Below are positions 34,363 through 44,652 of a stretch of 64,000 nt of DNA, piece by piece. Within the stretch, counting starts at the first letter, position 1. Every line of letters begins with the position of its first letter. The notes beneath the pieces are model-generated. The model saw only the letters and a list, made by a program, of their open reading frames with translations. It did not search any database and was not told where the DNA came from. The stretch lies in NCBI GenBank assembly GCA_002989075.1, contig PSQN01000013.1, forward strand, positions 778,379 to 842,378, in the 5' to 3' direction. The position numbers were made by a program, and so were the translations under genes. The DNA is from Arthonia radiata (taxonomy: Eukaryota; Ascomycota; Arthoniomycetes; Arthoniales; Arthoniaceae).

Positions 34363-34944
34363 GCAAAGCTCCATCTCACACATGTGCAAGACGGCCAACC
34401 TGTAAGACTTGTGCTTTGCGACCAGCTCGAGAGTACCTCGCGGGTCGTGGAGTCTCGTGAGCACCGCGCGAGCCACCGGAGCCACAGTCTTTAGACAGCT
34501 GTTCTAAGCTCTCCACCAGTTCAAGAATTGCGATTGCTGTAAAATTCTTAAGCAAGACACTTAGCCGGACCTTGTCGGCATGACTTTCCCCAAAAATGCA
34601 GACCTATTACGTGTAGCCAAGTACGGACGATTCATCGCAGCGCGTCTGGCGAAGTCTTCTTTGTCACCGTGGCGTAAGTTGACATTGTCGACCACCAGCC
34701 ACTATACTTCTTTGACGATCTCTTTGTCCTCGCCATAGACTCCATTCTAGTCTGCTCATCCCAACCTCGTGTGCAATCCTTCCTCCCTCGTCTTCAGTCG
34801 TAAGCATTTCCTTCATTTCCTTACATTTCTTACAGCACGAAGCATACTCTACAAAGTAGAATTCCTTCATTTCTTACCGTCATCGAAACTGACATTCAGA
34901 TATTTTCTTTCCTTTCCTTAACCTACCCAACCGAAGAGATCAAA
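34363..34944. other. Promoter and leader of the proline-rich gene
   Basis: No gene seen. A CT- and TTCC-rich pyrimidine stretch at about 34780-34920 precedes the start codon at 34945, as in many fungal promoters. Confidence 0.5.
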
Positions 34945-36405
34945 ATGCCCACTGCAGCGCAGCCCCAACCCCCCAAAAACGCGCCCTCCATCGACCCATC
35001 TCTTTTCACCTTCTTCGCCCCTCCATCCCCTGAGTCGCCAACCGCATCAGCTTTCCCAGCACCTTCACAGTCTCCCCTTCCGACCCCCTCAAAAGCACCA
35101 CAAGCACCCCCAGCACCGCCCTCACAACCTCCGCCTTTACCACCCAAACCCACCATACCCACTCCAGCAAAAACCCCCTCAACCACCGCCCCACAACCCA
35201 ACACCCTCTTCACCTTCCTCGCCCCGCCCTCTCCTGACTCCCCCTCGTTTCCCGATCTTAAAGAACCCACCCCTTCCCTCTCCTTGGCACATCCCACCAA
35301 AACCCCAGCACCAGCACCGACAGATCTGCGCAACTCCTGCCTCCCGCATCCTCTTAGCACAGCTTCGCCTGCGAAGGCTACGACGTTTTCTGCGATCTTT
35401 GCGGAACCGCCGCAGGGTCCTCAACCCTCCGCGCGTGGGAAAGCTGATACAACGAGTAGAGAGCGGGACGTCGGCGGCGTCTACGTCCCTGATACATCTG
35501 CGGATAAAAAGATCGGAGGGGATTTTGACGCTGAGGCTGCGCTTTCTTCGTCTGCGATACCACGACAAACATACGGGATAGAGGGAAAGAGAGGAAGTGG
35601 ACTGCGGAATCCGCTGCCGGTTTATTCGGGTTCTGCGGGGTATGTGTCTGGGAGAGGGTATGTTGAGCGAAGAGACTCCGCATACTCGGACATCGACGCA
35701 GATGCGCATACCATCGCCACCGTCTCCTCCACCGCGCTCCCGGTGTCACTGAGAGGCAGTGCCAATGAAAAGGAGCGCGTAGCCTCTGCAACTGCATCAG
35801 CATCAGCGCCAATCCCAGCATCTTCACATAACGGGACGCCGCAGCACACCCGCAGAGCAGTAGACAGTCTCTACGGCCTTCACATGTCCCTCCCCTCCAC
35901 TACCCAGACCACCAACAATGCGCGGGCGCCGATCCCTGCATCAGTGCCCTCGTTTTCCGGTCACAGCGCGCGGGCGCCGATTCCTGTGGGATCGTTCGGT
36001 CAGGGAGAGGGCCGACGAAGAGGGCAGCAGCCACTGCCGGCTGTTCCAGCACCGGCGTCGGTTTATGCGCCGGAACCCGTTCGGCCTACGATGGGTAACG
36101 GGAATGGGGACGGTATGGTAGCGGGGTCGGGCGTGCCGTTGTTGTATGGACATCAAACACACCAACCGGGTATGCAGGGATATGAAAAAAGGCCAAGATA
36201 TGAAGGTAATCCAGGATATACAGAAGGTGTACCAGGGATTAAGGAAGGCAAGGAGAAGAAAGGCATCTTCAAGGGCAGGGGCAAGATGTGGATTATCCTG
36301 CTATTGGTGCTGTTTGGGGTGTTTGGACTGTCTGTATTTATTTGGCGGATGCTGAAGAGTAGGCGGGATGAAGGGGTGTATATGGGACGGGGGAGTTGTG
36401 AGTAA
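34945..36405 (+). CDS. Proline-rich single-pass membrane protein
   Basis: A single exon of 486 residues with an ATG after AAA. Residues 1-125 are very rich in Pro, Ala and Ser (PPSQPPPLPPKP) and contain a near repeat, SLFTFFAPPSPESP and TLFTFLAPPSPDSP. The middle is Ser/Ala/Gly-rich with two RAPIP repeats. Near the C-terminus a basic patch (KEKKGIFKGRGK) precedes one transmembrane helix (MWIILLLVLFGVFGLSVFIW) and a short basic tail. This suggests a long cytosolic or wall-facing disordered arm anchored by one helix. No family recognised. Confidence 0.75.
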   Translation: MPTAAQPQPPKNAPSIDPSLFTFFAPPSPESPTASAFPAPSQSPLPTPSKAPQAPPAPPSQPPPLPPKPTIPTPAKTPSTTAPQPNTLFTFLAPPSPDSPSFPDLKEPTPSLSLAHPTKTPAPAPTDLRNSCLPHPLSTASPAKATTFSAIFAEPPQGPQPSARGKADTTSRERDVGGVYVPDTSADKKIGGDFDAEAALSSSAIPRQTYGIEGKRGSGLRNPLPVYSGSAGYVSGRGYVERRDSAYSDIDADAHTIATVSSTALPVSLRGSANEKERVASATASASAPIPASSHNGTPQHTRRAVDSLYGLHMSLPSTTQTTNNARAPIPASVPSFSGHSARAPIPVGSFGQGEGRRRGQQPLPAVPAPASVYAPEPVRPTMGNGNGDGMVAGSGVPLLYGHQTHQPGMQGYEKRPRYEGNPGYTEGVPGIKEGKEKKGIFKGRGKMWIILLLVLFGVFGLSVFIWRMLKSRRDEGVYMGRGSCE

Positions 36406-36772
36406 GCGTGGGGATGCTGCTGTCCTAGAGGTGGAGGTGGGGTACAGGGTGAGTCTTAGTGTTGGGGTATTGTTGTGTTGATATGTTGATAGACATGTAT
36501 AGGGCGCTTTTCATTAGGGGTTTTATACTGTGCAAGCGCCATCTCTCTCTACTCTTCGCTTGCACTATCTCCTTTCTGGTTGCAGAGCAGCACCATCTCA
36601 TGAGATGTCCTCGTCCTTGAGCGCGGGCTGTGAGAGGTGCTCGGACGATATCTCCTTGACTCACGCTCACTCACGCTCACTCATTTCCACTCACCCCATC
36701 TCCACTCCAACTCCTCAACATCCGGTTGGAACCACTCATATTGCACAAACGCAGGAACGTCCCTCACAATAA
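36406..36772. other. Spacer upstream of the tRNA pair
   Basis: No gene. A short tandem of CTCACGCTCA occurs at about 36658-36685. Confidence 0.5.
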
Positions 36773-36844
36773 GACCCGATAGTCCAGTGGTAAAGACGTC
36801 AGATTCCAAATCTGCAAGACCTCCGTTCGAATCGGAGTCGGGTC
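36773..36844 (+). tRNA. tRNA-Trp (CCA)
   Basis: A cloverleaf without intron. The acceptor stem is GACCCGA/TCGGGTC, the T arm CTCCG-TTCGAAT-CGGAG is perfect, and the anticodon loop TTCCAAA carries CCA. The D arm has a GTC/GAC stem around AGTGGTAAA. The anticodon stem has one mismatch at its base. Confidence 0.75.
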
Positions 36845-36852
36845 CGCCCCTC

Positions 36853-36923
36853 CCCTCGATGGTCCAACGGCGACGACGTGAGGCCCATGACCTCAAGACG
36901 TGGGTTCGACTCCTGCTCGAGGG
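36853..36923 (+). tRNA. tRNA-like gene, anticodon CAT (Met)
   Basis: Eight bases after the previous tRNA. The acceptor stem is CCCTCGA/TCGAGGG, the anticodon stem TGAGG/CCTCA is perfect around CCCATGA, and the T loop is TTCGACT with a stem that includes wobble pairs. C at position 33 instead of T and the C1-G72 pair are unusual for a eukaryotic methionine tRNA, so it may be a variant or pseudo-tRNA. A T-rich run soon after (CCTTTTGCTTTTTG) fits a Pol III terminator. Confidence 0.5.
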
Positions 36924-37219
36924 CGCTTTCCTTTTGCTTTTTGCCTTTGTTGCTTGAACGCTGGTAAGTGCGAGGTAAGTTCTGCTTGCATTAATCCTCA
37001 CAGTTACGACACAGTTTGCTGGCTCTATTGATCAGTCATGCTTGCTTGCTTTAGATTTGTTGTCAGTGACCATAAGCGTTGAACTCGGGGTCGCTGTTGT
37101 TGCTGATTGTTCGCCCTGCTGAACCATAACCATCAACCGACTCCTGCAGCTGCTGTAGTTCCCAGGGACTAAGAAACAGTGATCGCTGCGTCTTCGTCTG
37201 CCTAGAATAGTACTGACGA

Positions 37220-39122
37220 TCATGGGAAGGACTCCGTACCTTCATCGTGTGACTTGCTGAGGCTTCTCGTCCTTGGCGACATTTCCACTGCACTGTCGGG
37301 GTGTTTCACACTGTCTTCATCCACCGTACTAGGATTCATCACATTCGTATGCCAGACGTAATTCGACAGCTTGACTGCGCTACTCTTTTCCCGCGGGAGC
37401 TTTTGTGAACCTGGATGGCTGCTGTCTGCCCTCGGCGCTTCAACATACACCTCCTCTAAAAACCTCACCAAAGCTTCAACGTCTCCCAGCGTAGTCATGG
37501 CCCCCAGACTCGCCCTCACCACCCCGGTCGGCTTGCCGCTGACAACCTCTACAGCGTGTCCGCACCGGTGTCCAGCAGACCACGCCCGCTTCATCTCCCA
37601 TGGTCGCAGCCGTAGATGTGTCGCTATGCCGCCCGGGTTGCAAAGGCCGCCGCTCCTCACGTAGATCTTATGCTCGTCGGCCTTGCGCTCCACCTCAGAG
37701 TATGAGACGAGTGAGCCGTCGGAGTGCTGGACGTTGAAGGCGATCGTAGCACCTTGGCTCTGCGGATCGCCGTAGATAGCGCACGCGTCGTTATAGATGC
37801 GACATACAGGCACGCCATTGCTGTGGTGGAGAGAAGACAGATCGCGATGCAGTGTTTGGGTGAGGTAGGTAGTATGCTGGCTGATGCGCTTCATCGAGCC
37901 GAAGAGTCTGGCGTGGACGTCAAGAGCCACGTCAAGAGCGATGATTGAATGGAATGGGAGCGTGCCATCTTCGAGTTGGTCATGCAGTTCGTAGCGCGCG
38001 TCTATTCCGGGGTCTTTGCGCATGTGCCATGAGTCGTCGATGGCGGTCACCATGTCGACGGTACCACCGCCGAAGTAGCGTCGCCATTGCAAGATATGGC
38101 CGGAGTCTTTGCGGACGATGAGGGCGCCGAGATCGGGGTAGCCGAAGATCTTGTAGAAGGAGAGGCTAATGAAATCAGGGGCTTTGTTCGGCTTGCTCAG
38201 ATCAAGAGGTGCAGTGGTGGAGAGGGCTGCAGCATCCAATAGGGTGTAGACGTGGCCACCCATCGGCGACTTTCGTAGACGTTTGCACCTGCGATCGCCT
38301 TGTGTCAGCGTAAACATCATGCTTATGTACACGTGCAAGAGATCACTTACCAGTTCAGCGGCAGTCGTCGGCCGGTCATATTGGACTGTCCGGGATAGGC
38401 GAACAGTCCAAGCTGGCTAGGCCTCGGACCCGCTGAGTGATCGAGTCGCCCCTCAAGCCATGCTTCCACCTCTTCATCGTTACCAAAGCAGTGATGGCCT
38501 CCTGTCGTGACCTCTCTGATGCCGACGAGGTTGGTGTGTGCATCCCTGTGGTAGCCGTACCAGAATGAGTCATTTGGGGAGGGAGATGTTGACACTCCAC
38601 GGCCTGGCGCTGCCGCAGTCATGTCGCGGAATGATTCCATCACTAGCTTCTCGGCCGCTGTAGCGTTGGCAACGAAGATGAGATCGAAGTCTTTTGGGTC
38701 GGCATTGAAGAAACGTAGCGTGCGTTCTCGGATGGCCTCGATCCGCTGACTAGAGTATATCGCAGGTTTTGAATGTGAGTGAGGGTTCCCAAGGAGCTGG
38801 GTGTTCAACTGTGTGGCGTGGCCGTTGATGAGGGATGTCGCAGGCACCTGTGAGAGTCATCAGCATATTTCATCTCTTCACAAAAGCTGCTTGGAGATGG
38901 ACCGTACCGTAGTGCCTGCGTGGTCGAGATATGCGCACCCTAGTCTTTGTCAGCACCTCCAAACACTCTCTGGTATGTACAACTCGCGAAACACTTATCA
39001 TCCAGATTGGGATACTCCTGGTCTCGAATCGCCTCCACGCTGGCGTTGTAATCACCCGAAACTGATACCCAGCCGTCACCAGACGCTCCGTCATGTACAT
39101 CATGTATGTTCTGTGAGTGCAT
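37220..39122 (-). CDS. Molybdenum-cofactor-sulfurase-like class V aminotransferase
   Basis: Four exons (39122-38981, 38939-38908, 38847-38351, 38288-37220) give 579 residues. The first intron is only 41 bases (GTACAT...ACTAG) and is the least certain junction. The start of the domain is NASVEAIRDQEYPNLD, then YLDHAGTTVPATSLI and QLLGNPHSHS. LISLSFYKIFGYP-like residues hold the PLP-binding lysine (actual text FISLSFYKIFGYPDLGALIV), and VRSGGLCNPGG holds the cysteine that carries the persulfide in molybdenum cofactor sulfurases. There is no C-terminal MOSC domain, so it is not a full HxB/ABA3 protein; it belongs to the shorter fungal group. Likely substrate is cysteine; the sulfur acceptor is unknown. 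Confidence 0.82.
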
Positions 39123-40768
39123 GTTGTAGCAAAACTAGCGACACATCTATCTCAACAAAGTCGACCGTCTTGGTTTTAGAGTGAGTCGTTTCTTTCCCAG
39201 ATGAAATTCAAACTTGGAAATATGTTCAATCAAAAAGTCTTGATCCTGAAGTGAGAAGGGGGCGCCTTGCCTAGAGGGTGTATTCACTCCAGGCTCGTAT
39301 TGTTTCTATGAAAGATACTTGCAGCAATCTCGCAATCGCCGATCATCTCAATGAGCTGAAATGGCCTGCCGGTTTGCATATGGCTAGTGTTGAAAGGGTC
39401 GGAAGCAGGCAAACTTCATAACGACGGCTACTATGAATCTAATATCTACACGGCATGGCTTTTTGCGGATGTAGGACTATCGGTTTTGTTCGGTCAAGCC
39501 TACCTTGTGAGAGATCGTGAAGTCATACGATGGATAGTGAATTACGGTGACATACCATGTTTGGAGTCACATCCGAGCTTGCGTCCCATCGCATTTGACT
39601 GCTTGAAGGATTTGTCTGTCGCGAGTTCGACAAAATGGGACAGCACGACTCACACGTCGCATCGCATCGCATCCTTGACATGCGAGAGGATCCGGCGCGG
39701 CCGATACCCGCTTAGCAAGTCACGCTTGGCATCAGCATGTCGGCGGAATTTGAATGAACGTCGTCCGACAAGCAACATCTTGGTTGACGGCGGGAAAGAG
39801 CGGACGGAGCATCCAAACAATTCCCCGATCTCGAAACACATAAAATCATATAACATAATGTCGATCTTGACATCTCGCTGTGACTTGGGCGCCAAAATTA
39901 GCTGTCAGGCCACTGCCGGGCCCTCCTCCAAAACCGCGGCGTATCTTCGTCGGTCGAAATAGTCACAGGTTGAGTTTTAGTCACACCTTGACCAAACCGA
40001 CGGACATCTCGAATGTGCAATGGTGCACGCGCGCAACAAGCAGCACCCGATCTCGCAGTCAGCTCAATGGAAGAGAATCCTTCGGATCCAAGGGGGTATC
40101 AGACAGAAGCCCGCTCTTCAAAACCCATGACCCCGCCGTCGGTGGCTGTCGCAAGGTGGCTTTGATGGTGCAGATTGCAAGACTATGCAGTCAGCTTGGT
40201 TGTTGGGAGCGTCAGGCAGAAGGCAATAATAAATGAGTACAGTGGTGGATTTTTGAGGTGCCCCCCCCCCCCCCCCCTCTTACAAGGGATAATATATAGA
40301 AAGCGATTGTCTTCGTCAAAGCATCCTTCTGGGATGCTATTCACTCGATGTGAAGCGTTGCTGTGGCTTAATTAAGAGCAAAAAGCACCCAACCTTTCGC
40401 TTCCCAAGCTGGTCACTTTCTGTGGCTTTGGTGGGGGCAGCCTTGCACGTGCATTCGGAAGAGCCACTAATCACTGCACGGTTACCTGAGCGGATGCATA
40501 CAGCTTCCGTGATATCTTCCTGCTTATACCACAATGCATACGTGACTCATCAAGTATACTGCACTATCCCTCCCTCACGAGTTACAGCAACCCAGGTGAA
40601 AACGCAGATACTTAAGATATCATCAGACGCCATGTCTCATTCTCCAGTGACAACGGAGCTACGACTACCCTAATGAGCTACGACACAGCTGCAAGTGGCG
40701 TCGAATTATCAGAGATATATTCCTCAGTGGAACGAGAGCACGACTGAGATAGTCGAAGAAGAACATCC
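39123..40768. other. Gene-poor stretch
   Basis: One plus-strand open frame of 191 codons (39387-39962) begins with TTG and has no recognised feature; it was not accepted. A 17-base poly-C run lies at 40261-40277. Nothing else was found. Confidence 0.45.
40261..40277 (+). repeat. Poly-C tract (17 C)
   Basis: An uninterrupted run of 17 C. Such runs are prone to slippage and to sequencing length errors, so the exact count is not reliable. Confidence 0.9.
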
Positions 40769-42113
40769 ATGGCCGCTGCAAACCCGCAATTTGTCGTAGA
40801 GCCCAGATGCCCACCGTTTCTTCCCATTCCTACCTCCACCCGCACCGTCGACGTCCGCATCATTGACACGTACGTCCCCTCCATACTATTCTCACAAGTG
40901 TCTCTGTTTCCAGCGTAGCCCACCTACCCATCTCGCCGAGCTATTCTTTCCTAACGCCCCATAAGTACAACCGACATCAACTTTCCCACATCGGAGTGCA
41001 TGCTGCCCACCATCAAAGGACACGAGAACTACAACTGCCCCTCTTACTCCTTCCTGATCTCCCATCCTGGCAATGGCGGCCCTGAACGGCATCTGCTATT
41101 CGACCTCGGCGTGCGCAAAGACATGCGCAACCTCGCACCGGACGTGGTGAACACGGCGTTCGAATGGGGAAGCGTCGAGAAAGACGTGCCGCAGATCCTC
41201 GAGGAGAGTGGGCTGAACGTAAGAGCGAATGATATCGAGGCGGTCATCTGGAGCCATCAGTGAGTCCGTTGCATCTTGAAGTCTCTGTACTGGGGTTATT
41301 TCTTGTTCAAGGGCTCGCAAGGTAGTGTCATCGGAAACAGTCACCGGCCACCAGATACGCACCGCACTGACCACCCCAACCAGCCACTGGGACCACATCG
41401 GCGACATGTCGCTCTTCCCGCCCTCAACCTCCCTCATCGTCGGACCCGGCTTCAAGTCCGCTCTCCTCGCCGGCTACCCCGCAGACCCAGACAGCGCCAT
41501 CCTCGAAACGGACTACGCAGACCGAGAGTTCACAGAGCTGGCCTTCGAAGACGACCTTACGATCGGCGGCTTCCGCGCCCACGACTACTTCCGCGACGGC
41601 AGCTTCTATCTGCTCGCTATGCCCGGTCACGCGCCAGGCCACCTCGGCGCGCTCGCTCGCGTCACCACCGACCCTGACAGCTTCATCCTCCTTGTAGGCG
41701 ACGCGTGCGATCACGGCGGTGAGCTACGTCTGACTGCGTATCAGCCGTTGCCCACCACTATTTCCCCCTCTCCAATTCAGAAGGTGTCGCCCTGCCCCGG
41801 CGCGCTCTTCCAGCGTTTTCACCGCGAGTATAGCGCTACGACTCCCTTCTATGTGCCGGCGCCGGACTTTCCGGACGATTTTGAGGCGTTCAAGGAGGGG
41901 CTGGGCAAGCTAGAGCTGTGGGACGCGCAGGAGCATGTGCTGGTGGCTATGGCGCATGATATGACGCTGAAGGGGTGCGTGGATTTCTTTCCGGAGAGGG
42001 CGAATGGGTGGCTGGAGGCGGGGGTGAAGGAGCGGGTGCGGTGGCGGTTTTTGGGCGACTTTCGGGAGGCGGTGGAAGACTTGATGGTGGGAAAGGAGGG
42101 TGTCGAGAGCTAA
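40769..42113 (+). CDS. Metallo-beta-lactamase-fold hydrolase (lactonase-like)
   Basis: Three exons (40769-40869, 40966-41259, 41384-42113) give 374 residues. Splicing of exons 2 and 3 creates the metal-binding motif SHHHWDHIGD (HxHxDH). The other ligands follow in order: His in MPGHAPGHLG, Asp in LLVGDACDHGGE and His in VAMAHDMTL. The substrate loop near the N-terminus reads GHENYNCPSYSFLISHPG. This is the fungal group similar to AHL lactonases, and a zinc-dependent hydrolase is expected. The natural substrate is not known. No signal peptide is seen, so it is probably cytosolic. Confidence 0.88.
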
Positions 42114-42727
42114 GGGTGGGTACGAGCTTGTATGACTGATAATTGTTTTGTGATGAAATACAGTGCGGTTGGAGGATGCGTGTCCCTGAGGCTTCGCAAG
42201 CCCTGCGAGTATTCCATCAGTATTCTGCAGTCAAAAGATGCGAACTATTAGTGTCACGCATGATCACTTTGCGAGAGGCCTCTGAGGTCTTAGCCGCTGC
42301 TCAATGCTAGGAGATCTCTCCTGACTGCGCTATATTCTTCCCTCGCGCTCAAAATCTGCTCCAACCGACGCCCAAATTGTGCTCGGCCGAGAAGGATGCA
42401 GGGCGAAACCCCCCTAGTGACATCGATCGCAGGATAGGTTGCCGAGAAAATAAGGGCTTGGTGCCCCACGCCCTTCTCGTCTCGACTCATCTTTAGGGGT
42501 TTAGTGCGGCACCGATCTGGGCGTGAAGCACCGAATCAAAAAGCCCCTAGTCGTCCGGCAACCGATCCTTTGATCGAATAGGATCCCTGTCGTTGCTGCA
42601 CGCATCGTAGTAATTGTATTTATAGGCAACCGCGCTCCTGCTCCTACCTCATTTTCACCGTTCTACACTTTGCGTTTGTGACCATTTTTCACGTGAGCGA
42701 AACACACATCGAGCTGCAAAGATCCAG
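42114..42727. other. Spacer and promoter of the tandem pair
   Basis: No gene seen. Confidence 0.5.
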
Positions 42728-44339
42728 ATGTCTCGTGCCGTCCTACCCTCGATGGCTCCTCGGCCCAGCGACCCAGCTGAATTCGAGGAGTGGGCAAACG
42801 CGTTCAAGCAGAAGCGTCCACAATGGGGTAAGCAGTAGCGTCTCTCTCTCAGGCCTTGTCGAGCAATAACGAGAGCCAAAAGCGCTGTATTACCGCCACA
42901 AACTGCAAAAGGCGTTTATGAGTGGACAACCACCCCGTCCCGTACCTACGGTACAGCTGCCGCAAATGCACGACATCTTTTGCCGCCTTGAGAATGGAGA
43001 AGCCTACACAACATACGATGTCGCTGCGTTGAGTTCTTCGAAGCTTCATAAGGTAATGAAAGCGATAAGCCGCTCGAGTGCAGAACCGAGCAACGCGGAG
43101 TACCATTTCGACACGAGAGCAGGCAAGTTGTATGACTTGTACACGCATTTGTTGTCGGAGCGTGAGTGCGTAGCCTTGGAGGAGGCGAATCTAGACTTCG
43201 AACCTGATGAGCAAGTGCCTGTGCTTTCCAACGACGGAACTCAGGCGGACTGCGCCTTCAGAGAGTTGGCTTCGGTAAGCGGTGAAGACTCGAGGCGGTC
43301 ACTAATGGATCTGCCTTCTGAGATACGTGCGGAGATATATGATTTATATCTGCGCTCCGCGGAGGTGTGGGTTGAGCCGTCAGCAGACAGACTCTCAGAT
43401 CCGTCATCTACGGCAAGCTCTCCCCCGACAGTTGCAGGAGGCAGTTACCCCGGACTTCAGCCGCCACCATTATTGTTGGTCAATCGGACTGTCCACGCCG
43501 AAGTCGAAGACTCGTACTTATCAAGAATACAGTACTCTTTCCACACCGTGAAAGATTTGCTGGATACATTGTCAAAGACGTCCCCCACTTCCATATCTAA
43601 GCTACGTTATCTATGCGTGGGCAATACTCCCGTTAGCATACAGTCGCCCTACATGTACGATGATATACATGTGCATTTAGATCATGCGCTGTCCGCCTTT
43701 CCCAGTCTAAGACTTGATCGTCTTACCGTTAGATGGGAGACCCTTGAACGTAGGTTTCCGTGACCTCCAGAAAGCCTTTTGCGTGGTGAAGATCACATTA
43801 GAGTGCTGACATTGACTCAAAGTGTTCCGATTAAACGAGTTAGGCAGACTGGCAGCCACTCATCGCTGGGACAACATCCACATCCAATACGTGGGAGCGA
43901 CCTGGGAGACGTTCCCTCGCGCTACTGAGGAGGAAGAGCGCATGCTTCTCGAAAACCACAGGGTGGTATCAGACATGTATCTGCACGAGCACGAACATGA
44001 CTTCTCGAGGCTCACGGAACGGGATTGCGACGTGCAGGATGTTTCGAACCAAGTTCAATGTCCAACGCATATATTACACGTCGAGCGTGAGGCTGAAGCT
44101 AGTGAGTCTGAGGAGTTGAACGTGCTGTCATACATCATCAAAGTTGCTCTGGGACCTGAGGCGACGGAGTCAGGCGATTACTCATGGGTGAGATACCCCA
44201 CTACTGCTTCTGGTGTTCACAGTGTTACTGACAGTAGGCTTGTAGGCTATGTTGCGCAGTTGGTAAGCTGGATCCACCGCCTTCTACAAGCGGTATTTGC
44301 TAATGAACACAGTCCTCGAGTTCGATGCTCTGTTGGTAG
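42728..44339 (+). CDS. Tandem-duplicated lineage-type protein, copy A (2EXR/F-box-like motif)
   Basis: Four exons (42728-42827, 42874-43749, 43823-44187, 44313-44339) give 455 residues. The central motif LMDLPSEIRAEIYDLYL resembles the start of 2EXR and F-box-like domains, common in Dothideomycete-specific families. It is followed by PPLLLVNRTVHAEVEDSYLSRIQYSF and a region with SISKLRYLCVG. The last exon encodes only eight residues. Introns 1, 2 and 3 have phases 1, 1 and 0, identical to copy B at 44653. The first acceptor (ACGAG) is not a strong site. An interaction role, for example in ubiquitin ligases, is possible but not shown. Confidence 0.72.
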
Positions 44340-44652
44340 ATCACATGATGAAAAGGTGATAAGCGGGGGCATGGAGGTTGCCTGAATCAATTGCTCAGTG
44401 TCTCGTGCTTGCTTGAATCTGACGAAAGTGATCGGAAGAGCGACTACGATTTGATGCATGCCGCGAACTAGGCACGCCCTCTGTTCTTCACCTACAGCCT
44501 CACCTTATTTTGCGATCGCAGGTTTCAATGTCACCCGACCTTGTTCTCCCACTCAACATCTTCCGCTTGTTGCAGATCTTTTAACGTTAGTTGTCGTCGA
44601 CTGCATCGCGAAGTTCTCTGCGTCGGAAGTACCACCCCACTAAAGCCTGACA
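44340..44652. other. Spacer between tandem copies A and B
   Basis: 313 bases, no gene; holds the 3' end of copy A and the promoter of copy B. Confidence 0.6.

Noticed and set aside
34923-35360. 145-codon Gly/Val-rich minus-strand frame
   Set aside because: Antisense reading of the proline-rich coding sequence.
39387-39962. 191-codon plus-strand open frame
   Set aside because: Begins with TTG, no domain, no splice or leader support.
40055-40150. tRNA-like A-box (CAGCTCAATGGAAGAG)
   Set aside because: No B box or acceptor-stem partner at the right distance.
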